From Ehretia macrophylla (taxonomy: Eukaryota; Streptophyta; Magnoliopsida; Boraginales; Ehretiaceae): 64,000 bases of DNA. The notes beneath the pieces were generated by a model that was given only the letters and a program-made list of their open reading frames with translations, was not told the origin of the DNA and ran no database searches. The stretch spans positions 12,853,762-12,917,761 of the forward strand of contig CM075783.1 of the NCBI GenBank assembly GCA_037974665.1. The letters are read 5' to 3'. Position numbers and translations under genes: made by a program. Shown in pieces: positions 10,947 through 22,227 of the stretch. Each line of letters begins with the position of its first letter. Position 1 is the first letter of the stretch.

Positions 10947-11497
10947 ATTTAGTTTTCTTTATCATGTCTCCGCACTAAATTCCCCAGATTTTGGGTTGTA
11001 GTTAGTTGATTGCTTGGGATTCTGTTATGATTTGGTTTTTTTGTTATATTTATTCATACTTGGATATTGGTTTTCTTGATTATCATCAATTGCTTGTTGT
11101 TATAGCTTCGTATTTCAAGAAGATCTATCCTTCATCTATTGAATCTTGTAGATTCTAGGGGTATGAATTTAGAATAAATTCTCACTTAATTAATAATTGA
11201 GTTTGATTGAGATAGGCTATCTATCGCGATAACCAATTTATGTTAATTTGTAATTATGAATTAAGTATAAACTGGGTTAGCTTATTTAGGACAAATGAAT
11301 GATAATCTTTGTCGTAGAGATATGTTATGTTTTAATACCCCTAATTAATCAACCTTGTAGCTTAGTGCTTGTAGCCTAATACATGCACACGTAGTTGATT
11401 AAACCCAAATCTAAAACATAATAGATAGCAATTCAAATAGATTACCATCCCAAATTGCCTTTCTCCCACTAAACTGTCTCCAGCCATTATTTTTTGG

Positions 11498-11538
<41 letters not shown>

Positions 11539-12423
11539 GTCTAATATGTATAAACAAAAAAGGAAAAGGAGAAAAAAGAAAAAGAATTGAAGAGTATTTA
11601 AGTTTTTTTAAACAATTCTTTTAACTTTGTAGACAGAAAGGTAAGGAGGGAGTGCGTATGCAATTTTTTTAAACCACATAGGGTTTTAATGCACTTTTAA
11701 AACCACAACAAAGTCCTATACACTTTCGACAAACCATAGGGAACTACGACGCTATTTACCCAATTCGGAATGTAAAGACAATACCAAAAATGTATAAGCA
11801 CCACTAGTATCATTAATTGTATAAAACCCTGTATATATGTCCATAGTCGGAAGATGAATCCAGTCCCTTCACTTGATAGATACATGCCACACTCCCATAA
11901 AACAAAAAAACAAACTATTAATAAACAGAATGAGCAAATAATCTCAAAATTTTAGATTGAGAACAAAAGGGATACTAAGGATCTCAAGCACATAGAAATC
12001 CCTCTTAAGTACCTCCTATTGCTGACTGTTGATCAAATTTCTGATCGAAATCATGTCTTTTGAGCAAAAGTACTTGAAGCCTGCTCGATCCTCATGCTCA
12101 ATTTGAGCCAGAATGGACCTATGTGTTTTGAAATTGTTTTGACCCACTTTGTAATGCCTCACTAAAAAGTCAATATAGTGATTTTGTTTGCTGTAAATGT
12201 GCTCAAATTTCACAGACTTAAAACGATCCATCAATTTCCATACATCATCCTACAACAATTTCCATATCTCCTATAGTTAGCAAGCTTCAAATTTTTGGGG
12301 AACCTAGCTATATCTACTCCTTTAAAAACCACATTTCTATTAGCACGTCTACCGACATAGCCTACCGCATATCTATTAGGATCACCCTCCACTTGGCCAG
12401 CATCAACATTTATTATTAAGCTT
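10947..12423. other. AT-rich stretch, no supported gene
   Basis: Contains a (TA)n microsatellite at 11502-11534. About 12000-12420 is less AT-rich, and its minus strand has open frames (for example 12016-12234) without motifs I recognise. It may be a decayed element upstream of the copia tail. Confidence 0.4.
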
Positions 12424-12826
12424 ATGTTCGATGGAAGATCCCAGGAATACAGCCTGGGTATGAAACCCAGTTTTGGCTCTTTTTCTTCAGAATGTCAATC
12501 TATGAGTTTGGCCACATGTGAACTAATATGGATCAAACATTTACTTACAGAGATTGGAATCAAGTATCCTCTTTCTATGAAGCTAATTTGTGATAATCAA
12601 GTGGCAATCCATATTGCATCAAATCCGGTGTTTCATGAGTGAACTAAGCACATTAAAGTTGACTATCACTTTGTAAGAGAAAATATCTTAGCAAAAGAGA
12701 TAGTTACATCTTATGTTAGCTCTAATGATCAATTAGCTGACTTATTTACTAAATCCTTGAGAGGTCTTCGAGTTGATTATATTTGTAACAAGTTAGGCAC
12801 ATGTAATATCTATGCTCCAGCTTGAG
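12424..12826 (+). pseudogene. Ty1/copia RNase H C-terminal remnant
   Basis: The translation shows the copia RNase H end in order: ATCELIWIKHLL, KLICDNQVAIHIASNPVFHE, TKHIKVDYHFVRENI and SSNDQLADLFTKSLRG, ending IYAPA at a TGA (12824-12826). An in-frame TGA at 12640-12642 replaces the residue after FHE. Everything 5' of RNase H (gag, protease, integrase, RT) is absent, so the element is a 3' stub. GAGGGAGAT (12824-12832) is the likely polypurine tract. Confidence 0.85.
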
Positions 12827-12832
12827 GGAGAT

Positions 12833-13015
12833 TGTTGTGTGTTGTGTGTTGTGTGTTGTGTGTTATGTATTGTGTGTTGTCTTCTCTCCCACATTGGAAG
12901 AGAGGAAATGTTCTTACATTTAGAGATCCTTATAAAAGAAAGGTCTAGTGACTTGTACTCTTAAGCCTTTCTAAAACATACTTATTATGTTTATTTCTCT
13001 CTCTTTTATCCAACA
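12833..13015 (+). mobile_element. 3' LTR of truncated copia element
   Basis: Follows the polypurine tract directly, starts TGTTGTG and ends CCAACA. The first 49 bases (12833-12881) are seven near-identical heptamers of the form TGTTGTG. It contains TATAAAAG (12932-12939), a plausible promoter box. No 5' LTR copy was found in the window. Confidence 0.75.
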
Positions 13016-13925
13016 ATAGCTATCTCACCAAATGTTTTGGATGAGAGCTTGGACAATGATGGCAATGTCACATGGGTGGGGCCTCATTTGGTAGAATTTT
13101 CTATAATGTGAGACTTAAAACACAGAGTACTATAGTGCTCATTCATACCGAAATGTTTTAAAATACATTTATACTTTATATTTTTAATACGAAAAATTTA
13201 TTAGTTTTTATTAAAAAAAAATATTATTTGTTTGGTTGTGATATTGTATATTATTAACCCAACAAAAACAAAAACAAAAAAAAAATCCTAGATTTGTCGC
13301 ATGCATATAATATTGTTAAGAGTAAGGAGTCTCTCGTAATATTATAATGTTATCAACAAAATACGATAATTGAGAATCATCCACATCATCTTATATATTA
13401 TAAATGTATTAATAATTTATCACTATTAAATTTTACTTCTAATATCATAAACTTATGAATGGATCTACTATTTCATCTGCTGGAGTTTTCCTTTTCAAAT
13501 TTTTAACGTTTAGTGATCGAACTTATGCAGAAGGGAATAAACTCTAGAGTATATTAGACTGCTTGGAGTTCCCATGGCTGGAAAGGAATGGAATGCTCTT
13601 TTCATGGTATGTTAGTCCTGTGGTCCATTCGATCCTCGTATTAGTCAACAACAATGCAAGACAACAATAACGCATGACAAAAAAAAAATAGTGATATTGA
13701 AAGGAAACAAATTATGAGATGAGAAATAGCATGGCATCCGAAAGAATATAATTGTCACCGCATCTTTTAAAGTGACATATTCTCCAAATTACCAATGAGA
13801 TGAGAAGATGTAAAAAGTTTGCCAAAAAATTGTCTACTTAAGTGACCACCTGCCATCGAGAGAAGTTTTGTTATATTATTTTGAAAGTGTAGGTATAGTT
13901 AATTTTTGAGTCCTGTACTTGAACA
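13016..13925. repeat. Dispersed direct duplication, copy 2
   Basis: Same orientation and sequence as 7519-8510. Its first base abuts the copia LTR end exactly, so the visible left edge is set by the copia insertion. Confidence 0.9.
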
Positions 13926-14400
13926 GTTTTAAATTTTTTAAATAAGTAACGGTGAGTTTTGAACCCAAGACCTACTCTGATATCATGTTAAATTATCATA
14001 TCATCTAGAAGTTTAAGTTATTAAAGATAGGTTTTATTATGTTAATAACTAATAAGACCCAAATATCGCCTTGGTGGCTTTCTAGATTTTCAGCTTTCTT
14101 TTTTCTTCTTCATTATCATATTTATTATCTTCAACACGTTCCCGCAAGTGTAGACGGAGTTAATTTTTGAGTCTTGTACTTGGACGGTTTTAATATTTTT
14201 AAATGGGTGACAGTGAGTTTTGAACCTAAGACCTACTTTAATATCATATTAAATTACCATCTTATCTAAACGTTTAAGTTATTAGAGAGAAATTTTATTA
14301 TATTAATAACTAATAAGACCCAAATATTGCCCCAGGGGCTTTCTAGATTTCAGCTTTCTTTTTTCTTCTTTGTTTTCATTGACCACTTTGGAGTTTGGTC
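13886..14400 (-). mobile_element. Tandem TRIM fragments (internal-LTR-internal-LTR)
   Basis: A 151-bp LTR-like unit (13986-14136, TGTTAAATTATC...CTTCAACA) is flanked by two copies of an internal segment (13886-13985 and 14137-14246, with TTAATTTTTGAGTC and GTGAGTTTTGAACC). A decayed second LTR starts at 14247. Next to each LTR start the complement reads like TGATATCAGAG, a variant of the initiator-tRNA primer site, so the element points to the minus strand. Related pieces lie at 8385-8515 and 61855-62302. Confidence 0.7.
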
Positions 14401-14574
14401 TTTGTGTTTACTTGTTTGTAAAACTCTTGTATTTGATCTTTTCGTTATGAAATACACATATTTGCTAAATTAACCAAAAAATATAAACTAATAAGAGAAA
14501 TTAGTTTTTTGAGTGAACCTCTTCTATAATTCTTTGTTTAAAAGCTCAAATTAGTCAGAGAACATTAAGATTTA

Positions 14575-15588
14575 GGAGGCGTTTGGTTCACGGATTGATT
14601 TTTCATTTATGGAAATAACATTCTTGCGAATGAAATTTCTAAGAATGTTATTTCCGAAAATGTGATTAAAACTGTTTGGTACGTCAAAAATAATCCTATG
14701 AATATTTTGTCAAATTCCTAAAAATATTTTTTTATTATGTTTGTTTAGACTCAATATTCTTAGGAATTTTGAGCAATTTTTCAACAATGCCCCTAACTCA
14801 AAAGAAAACTAATAATTTTGATTTAATTTAAGTTAAATTTATTTTGATTTTATTATTTTCTAAATATTTTATTTTATTTTATTATTTATTATATCTTATT
14901 TTAATTTCTAATTTTATTTTTATTTTTATTTTCCTTTTATTTTATTTTATATTTTATTTTATTTTATTTTATCTTATTTTTATATTATTTTATTTCATTT
15001 TATTATTTATTTTTATCCTATTTTTTATTTTATATTTTATTTTATTATATTTTATAGTTTGTTTTATTTTATTTTATTATTTTTATTTTATTTTATTTTA
15101 TTTTATTTTATTTCATTTTATTATTTATTTTTATCCTATTTTTTATTTTTTATTTTATTTTATTATATTTTATAGTTAGTTTTATTTTATTTTATTTTAT
15201 TTTATCTTATTTTTATTTTATTTTATCTTATTTTTATTTTATTAATTAATTATTTTTATTTTTATTTTTTAAATTTTCATTTTTTTATGTTTTTCTTTTT
15301 AATTTATTTTTTGAATTATATTATGTAATTTTTTTTTAATTTTGCATTTTTTTAAGATGAGTATTTGTGTCTTTTGCATTCTCCAAAACATTTTCACAAC
15401 TTGGGAATGTAAGATTCTCACCCCCTCACATGGGAATAGAAATTGAGTAAATCATGAGAATATTGCATTCCCATGAATGTAATATTCCCAGGAATATTTT
15501 TTTATTCCGTGAACCAAACATGATAATAGTATATTCTAGACTTCACATTCCTGGGAATCATATATGATTCCGTGAACCAAACGCAACC
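14575..15588. mobile_element. PIF/Harbinger-like non-autonomous element
   Basis: Ends GGAGGCGTTTGGTTCACGGA and, as complement, GGTTGCGTTTGGTTCACGGA form terminal inverted repeats. They are flanked by TTA on both sides (14572-14574, 15589-15591), the PIF/Harbinger target. Subterminal GAATGTTATTTCC- and GGGAATGTAA-type motifs repeat inward from both ends. About half the element is a TTTTA-type array. Non-coding. Confidence 0.82.
14850..15350. repeat. Degenerate (TTTTA)n array
   Basis: About 500 bp built of TTTTA with variants. A longer block recurs at about 14993-15058 and 15112-15177, showing a 119-bp higher-order period. Confidence 0.92.
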
Positions 15589-15761
15589 TTAGTGCAATCT
15601 GAAATGTTAGGAATCAGTATACATCGTCATTTTAATTTGAGTTTGAACTCTTAGCTATTTGGTAGGTCTATTAAACGGTTCAAGACTACATTATTAAACA
15701 CAATTAACCCGTGAGTATGTGTTTTTTCACTCTTTTTTTGTTTGCTCGATCAACAAGTATA

Positions 15762-17829
15762 TGTCACGCCCCGACCCCGACCTATTGCTAAGACAAGGCC
15801 GGAACATGACGTGAGCGAGATAAATAACCTGTACAATTATCCAATCATAACTTGAACATTTATAAAATCCACAAGTAACTTCAAGAAGGGTGCTCGATCA
15901 ACAACACTTTAACTTTCCTTAACCTGCTACATATATATATACAAGGCCTAAATTCAACATTCAGGCATGTCACAACCATCAATGCCCCTTAGGCCTCAAA
16001 AGAATAGAGCAGTAACATGGTTACAATCCAACATCCATAAGAATAATTACATAGCCAAATCCAAAAGATTATTACAGTACATGAAGTTGTTCAATATTAA
16101 CATAGTATAACATCAAGAATAGCATTAACAGCAAGCATGGTCACAACAAGCAGAAGTCCGACTCGTCACACAAGTAAGTCTCGCCCTCAGCTTGAGTCCC
16201 TAGCTTAGGCTCGGCCTCACCTGAAAGATTGTCATGAAAATGGATGAGCTACACTTAGCTCAGCGAGGGTTAAAGGTCACGGGTGGTTTTCGCAAACATT
16301 TTTAACATTTGGAAAGCCTTTCTTGAAAACATGATATGCAAGAGTGACAACTGAGTACAAGAATTAAATAACAAGTAGTAACACATGACTCTACCCTCCG
16401 AGGTCCACCCAAGCGAATGTAGTTTTACCATTTATCAAAGGATATAGTTTTCTTTGTAGTTGCTGTAAACGACCGACCTTGATTCAGTCCTCATTCATTT
16501 TTCCTCAACTCCAAACATTATGTAATATCCGAATAATCACCGGGGACTAGGGTAGTCGAGACCGACAAGTAGCCCAATGCTACCTAGAGAAAACGAATGC
16601 CACCATGCCCATAATTGTGGTTGCAACCGTTGCGCCAACAGTTATTGACATCATAGAGAATTCACATATGCATTAATCATGAATAGAGGAGGTAACAAAG
16701 TAGGTTACCTCCGTCAGCGATAACCTCCAAGTGTAACAGATATTCACACAAGCAATCGCATGTATACAATATTTGAGGGGCCACATGGAAATATTATATC
16801 ATAACTAAAGTCAAGTAATTCAATACCATAATTAAATCCAGCTATGATAACCTAGGGTTCGATACGGTTCAAACGCAACCGATCTTGCCTCAATCCGATA
16901 CCGGTAGCTCTCGGAATCACTAAAACAAATTCTTTGCATTTTGGGTCATTCGGGCAATACAGCCTTTATCCGGTCGACCGAATAGAAGCACAACGCCCGA
17001 CAGGGAGCATTGATCGGGGCATTACTGGCTCCATCCGGTCGACCGGATGAAGAAGGTAACGACCTAATGGCTTAATGGGAAAATCCAGAATTTATGCTTA
17101 CACACCAATTCTCTTTTTCTTCTTGCAACACACGAACTTACACACAAACTTCACTCTACCAACACTCCAATACCTCAACTTAACATGCTAAAATATCAAC
17201 CAATCAAACAATTACCCTCAAGAATCGAATAGAACGCAAAACTCAACAATTCACCAATCAAAGTTCCACTTCAAAATAAGCATATATATAACTTAGCTTA
17301 GGTTCAATAAATAGCTTAGAGTCTATAAACAAGCAAGATGAAGACTTTGTAAAACCATAGATTTGTATGAAAACATCCCTCACCTCAATAATGCAAGAGA
17401 AGGCTAGCTCAAGTTGTAGGATGCAAGACAAGCTTCAAAAATGGCTAAGAGTGGGTGTTAGGTGTTTTTGGGGTGTGTGTGTGTGTGTGTAAAGACTTAG
17501 TGTGTGTTGTGTGTGTAGAGATTGTATGTATTTGTTAGGTGAGATATTATCTTGACATGCCAAATGACCACTTTGCCCTCCAACTAATACATGTATTGCT
17601 AGTTTGCCCTTCTTAGTTGAATTGTAACTAATTAATTACTAATTCTGACTTGCTAGAATATTTTTAACGTCTACGAAACATAAAATTATTAAATGCACGA
17701 AAATGAACGTTTTTACACGTAAAACGATAAAAATACACGTTACACAATATTAATGCTTATGCATATCAAATAATATGAATGCATTATAATTAATGTAATT
17801 ACGAATAGGCTCTCGTGTCGGGTCTTACA
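15762..17829. mobile_element. Solo LTR, about 2.07 kb, probably Ty3/gypsy
   Basis: Starts TGTCACGCCCCGACCCCG and ends GTCGGGTCTTACA: TG...CA with longer inverted ends. Flanks GTATA (15757-15761) and GTATG (17830-17834) match at 4 of 5. The interior has no coding features but shows a GT-rich tract at 17475-17515. Long LTRs starting TGTCACGCCCCGA are, from memory, common in plant chromovirus elements. No second LTR or internal region lies nearby, so it is a recombination-derived solo LTR. Confidence 0.72.
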
Positions 17830-17834
17830 GTATG

Positions 17835-18214
17835 TGTTTCATTTCATTTCCAAAAAAAATGGCAATGCCATGACAGGACATTACAAAAAAGAATCACAAT
17901 TAGAGATCATTCGATAATCTCGCCAATATTTAATTTCCTACCAATATCTCTATTAAGATGATTTGTCGTATAGCCAACCCTCGATCTTTATATGAGACCC
18001 TTTTCTTTCATAGGCATATACGTAACAAATCTACAAAACCTCTAGGTCATTAGTAAATGCTTGTTGTATTAAGTTCGAACTTTGCCATTATCACCTCAGT
18101 TGAGGAAGGAAAGAGAAAAATACATGTATAAGGAGAGCTTATTTATTGATATGATAACTTAATTACGAAGGAAGAGGATTAATCTTATAACGAAAACCTA
18201 GATTATTGCCTATT
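17835..18214. other. Probable LTR remnant of copia fragment
   Basis: No gene. The right part (about 17990-18230) may be the 3' LTR of the copia remnant read on the minus strand, because a purine tract (complement CGAGGGGGGC, 18231-18240) sits at its edge. Confidence 0.35.
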
Positions 18215-18425
18215 ACATAATACAATAATAGCCCCCCTCGAACTTAAGTGGGAAAAGGTGAGACCAACTTGAGTTTGGAACTAAATCATGCACGATGACA
18301 TCCAGAAAAATTAGTCTTGGTAAAGATATCAGCAGTTTGGTCAATACATGAGACACATTGATAAGACGAATGACACCTTTTAATAATTTGTCAATATGGA
18401 AAGAAATAATCTATCTCTATATTTT
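18215..18425 (-). pseudogene. Ty1/copia RNase H end, degenerate
   Basis: Minus-strand translation in shifting frames gives IEIDYFF, QTADIFTKTNFSG and SSKLKLVSPFPT followed by a stop and a G-rich purine tract. This is the copia order HIEID.HFVRE - ADIFTK - SKL - PT-stop - polypurine tract. Stops and frameshifts interrupt it. Confidence 0.65.
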
Positions 18426-19016
18426 TAATATTCTCGTTTTTTTGTAGTAACATTTGACTCAAATAAATTTCATCAATTTGCCCAACATTTTATATAATGT
18501 AAATAAATGGAACGTAAAATGAGAGACTTTTTCATTCTTATGAAATTGAAGTACTCGATTTTCGAGAACTTGATCAAATAAATCCATCGTGGACCACTAT
18601 TGACCATAAAACCTAGTGGGTAAACATCATAAATAAGTTGAACAAGTGTAGAGAAGCTAGATCCAAACACGGCGGAGAAAGGCCTGTACTTGGTGGTACA
18701 ACCCTCATCTGGACTCACATTTCACACGGTGGCGTCTGGCCTGTGGACTATTCTAGAAATCCACATGTCGGTTAGAGTGAGACATACACATGCCCCAGAC
18801 AGGCTTTAGCTTTGTTTGTTTTTGTATTCATTACCTTTCTTCCTTCTTTCCAAATGTTATACATGCTTGTTTCATAACACTAATATCATAATTGGAGTAA
18901 AGGAGTTAAGTCTTTTGTGAGATTATATTTCATTTTTAAAGATATAAATTTTATGCATTTTTTTATTACATAATTTTACATGAGATTGTGTCATATAAAA
19001 AATTTTCGGAGTAAAG
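18426..19016. other. No supported gene
   Basis: A minus-strand open frame at 18473-18718 (81 codons) has no features I recognise. The sequence around 18690-18800 is less AT-rich than its surroundings. Nothing else seen. Confidence 0.4.
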
Positions 19017-19030
19017 GTGAACACAATGAT

Positions 19031-19331
19031 GCCCCCAAGGGGTAGCTTAGCGGCAAAGTCGCTGATGGGGTCTCATGTTGGTGCAAGTTCAAAACTCGTT
19101 GTTGCCATGAGCCACTTCTTTGACTTCTATATGTGATTAAACTCTTAACTGAATCGGTGCATATTTTGAAATAAACCGTTGTACTCTTAAGTTTTGGTTC
19201 ACACTTAACCGTTAGGTCACGCGGGATAAATTAGGCATAACCCATCAAGAAAATACAGTAATGTCTAATCTTAATCAATATTCTGTAGATTAACTAATGT
19301 GGGATATTTTTCAAATTTAAAAAAAAAAAAA
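19031..19331 (+). mobile_element. tRNA-derived SINE with 14-bp TSD
   Basis: A 301-bp element flanked by a perfect 14-bp duplication GTGAACACAATGAT (19017-19030 and 19332-19345), ending in an A-tail of about 13. Near its 5' end TAGCTTAGCGGC (19043-19054) fits the RNA polymerase III A box, and GGTGCAAGTTCAAAACTC (19080-19097) fits the B box, at tRNA-like spacing. No coding capacity. The polymerase III promoter is internal; mobilisation would be by a LINE in trans. Confidence 0.9.
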
Positions 19332-19345
19332 GTGAACACAATGAT

Positions 19346-20812
19346 TAGATCTAAGGTACCTATAGTTCATGTATTTTAATCAAAAAGCTACAAAGGCCAC
19401 AATGGACCATGTTATTCTGTAATGTGTAGTTGTATTATAATGCCTCAACACGTGACTCACATTACATTATGCTAAGCTTCCTGTAAACTGAAGTTACCCC
19501 TCTTTTCCAGTGACATGAAAAGCTACACTCATCCGCATAGATGAATTTAGGATTTTTTTTTACCTTAAAAATTATAACACATAATTTAATAATTTATTAT
19601 TATTTTTAAGTAAGAACTAATTAATTTTTTGACCTAATAATACATAGAAAAATGAAAGAATTTTAATTTGCAGATCCCACTAATCAAATATTGCTGGATG
19701 ACATAAATTTTTGGTAGTTAAAAATTTTAAGTTCAAGTCAATTTCGGGTGTCAAATGAATATTCCTTACTTCTTGCCTTGAAAAACTCTAGTTCATCTTC
19801 AGACGTTTGGCATCTAGCCTTCAAAAACTATAGTTGATCAAGTTTCATGTAAATTCTAATTTGTTGAACACTTTACTAGGCCAAAGAAGGATATTTTGCA
19901 CCAATTGATTCTTTTGCTTTTTCCTAGTGAAATTGTCAACATAATCCCTCCCTCCATGGGGAAAATATTGAAGGTCTAATGGTTTAGTTAAAAGAAATTA
20001 TGTCTCTAAACCTTACTGGATACCATATGGGTATCAATGGAGTTACAAACGTCCTCAGTGACCCAATAAAAACCTCATAAAATCTTTTAAATATATAGAT
20101 AATTTCAGTTTAAAAATTTAAATAGCCCGTAGTAAAAAAATATTATTTATATTTTTGTCATTATAGACCCCACAAAAGAAAATTCTGCATCTGCTCATAC
20201 CTCCAACTTTGTTTCTCCTCCATGAATACCAAAATAAGATATTTTATCCAAAATTTATGGCAATGTGTGAGATTTTTTTTTGGTCAAAACAATGTGTGAG
20301 ATTAGTTCAACTAGATTTAGCTCTAAAACATTGATCTTCAATTCTCTTTTTTTTCATATTTTTAAATTCACAATGAGATAACTGAGTAATAAATCCTTAA
20401 TTTATTTCTATTCTTTCTTGAAAGAGATATTCATACTATTTCAGATGCTTAATTTTAAACATAACATGCAATAATAAACATACATATATCTCAATGTATA
20501 GCTTTTACAACCTTTTATTTTTTCCTAGGAAACCTTTATAATAAATCTTCTACAATCATGCAACCTTTTCCTCTATATCCCACATAGAAAGCCTTTATAA
20601 TAAATCTTATACAATCATGCCTTTCTTTTAATCCGAAAATTATCAATCATTTGGTCCAACATAATAGGTCCACCACCTTTCAAATCTCCCTTTTCCATTA
20701 TCCATTACATGCCACTCATTAGAAATATTTCATGCATTGTCATGACAAATCCAATCCAATCCAATATGAGAAACCCCTTTTTCCCTCCTCTTGTTGATCC
20801 CCAAATCCCCTC

Positions 20813-20849
<37 letters not shown>

Positions 20850-21637
20850 TCAAAACAAAAGGAAAAAGTGTAAACTCCATGATATGTTTGGAAAATTTTC
20901 AACTAGAGAGTAAGTGAAACGTGGAGGAAGCTGAGCAGTTAAACCCCTCATTTACCACTCCTAGCCGTCGGATCACACAAAGATCCAATGGTGGCCAGTC
21001 AAACAAAAATGTACTTGCACCAGGAAGGATGCCCCCCATATAATATGAGGACAAAAAGGAGGAAGCAGAGGCACATGATGAATTAGATACACTGCACCTC
21101 TTAAACATCAGATTAGATCTATCTCTTAAAAGGAAATACATAATCGAATTGGGAACAAATCTCTTTATAACGTAATACTATAACAACTGAAATTCAAAAT
21201 TAATAAATTATTAAAAAAATTGATAAAATAATGTTAATAATGCATAAATATTAAATGTGTTCATATAGTAATATCATTAATAATGTAACAACCAAAATTC
21301 AAAATTAATATACTATTAATATAATTTTAATAAAATAATTTTAGTAATGCACAAATATTAAATGAACAATTTTGATAAAATAATGTCAATAATGTACAAA
21401 TATTAAATATATTCCTAAAGGAATAATATTACAAGAAAGTCATTGAAGTCACTTGATAACCACCTAAGATTTGAGAAAAAAAAATGTATTGAAATTTAAA
21501 TCTCTTAAATAATATAATAATATTATTAAAAAATTAATAATAATAAAATAATAATAAAATCATTTAATATTCACACTAATGGTCTAAACTTTTAATAGTG
21601 ATATGCTCTACAATTGATCTTATTATAATAACATTTT
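19346..21637. other. Intergenic DNA 5' of the WVD2-like gene
   Basis: AT-rich, with hAT-MITE-like fragments (about 19540-19680 and 20040-20200) that lack clear ends. 20890-21140 is less AT-rich and contains AGCCGTCGGATC, a motif often seen in plant promoters and untranslated leaders. No transcript structure can be assigned. Confidence 0.4.
20815..20845. repeat. (CA)n microsatellite
   Basis: About 15 CA dinucleotides. Confidence 0.97.
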
Positions 21638-21689
21638 TTGAGTTTGATTACTATTATTAAAAAAAGAAAAAAAAAAAAGTCACTCGGTA

Positions 21690-22227
21690 ACACTATTGCA
21701 ACATGCCGGTACAGTCACACATCATCATTACATTACCTTCGCTTACGACTAGATACTACAGTAAAGTACATATTACAGTGTTACACTTACACACACAACA
21801 CACACTTGTCTTTTAAAGTTTTTAACTACCCACATTCATGTTCACATCTACATTTCTTCATCTTCCATTCTTCAGCTTCACAGCAACTATAGCAAATACC
21901 AACAAAGAACAAGAGAAGTCTCTCTCACAAATCTTTCTAATAATCCAATCTTTAAAGCAAAGAAGCGATTCTTTTACTCTCTTCTAAACACACACCCTTC
22001 GATCCCAAGAAAGAAACAAAGAAACCAACACCCCCCCTCCCCCCCCAACTTGGGTTTATTATCATACGTACTTCTCTAAAACTTTATAACTTTCTCTATT
22101 TTTTTGTCATGTTTCTTCAAGAAAAGGTGATTTTTTTTTATATATTTCTGGGGCTTATTTTTTGTGGGGTTTTGTTGAATTTTGCAGATAAATAAAGGGT
22201 AATGCTATACAAGGAGAGTAGTTAAAA
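21690..22227 (+). promoter_or_regulatory. Presumed promoter/5' leader of WVD2-like gene
   Basis: A C- and CT-rich leader (for example 22030-22050) lies upstream of the start codon. A 61-nt T-rich stretch, 22127-22187, fits a 5' UTR intron: AAAAG|GTGATT at the donor and TTTTGCAG at the acceptor. It leaves a 40-nt leader before the ATG at 22228. No TATA box was picked with confidence. Confidence 0.5.

Noticed and set aside
12016-12234. Minus-strand 72-codon frame
   Set aside because: Possible decayed element, but no recognisable domain; could not support a gene.
14844-15179. 111-codon open frame rich in Phe, Ile, Leu and Tyr
   Set aside because: It is the TTTTA array read as protein; low complexity, no codon structure.
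18473-18718. Minus-strand 81-codon frame
   Set aside because: No family recognised and no gene context beyond a nearby copia remnant.
20899-21141. Minus-strand 80-codon frame in a less AT-rich block
   Set aside because: Looks more like promoter or leader DNA; no domain or splice context.
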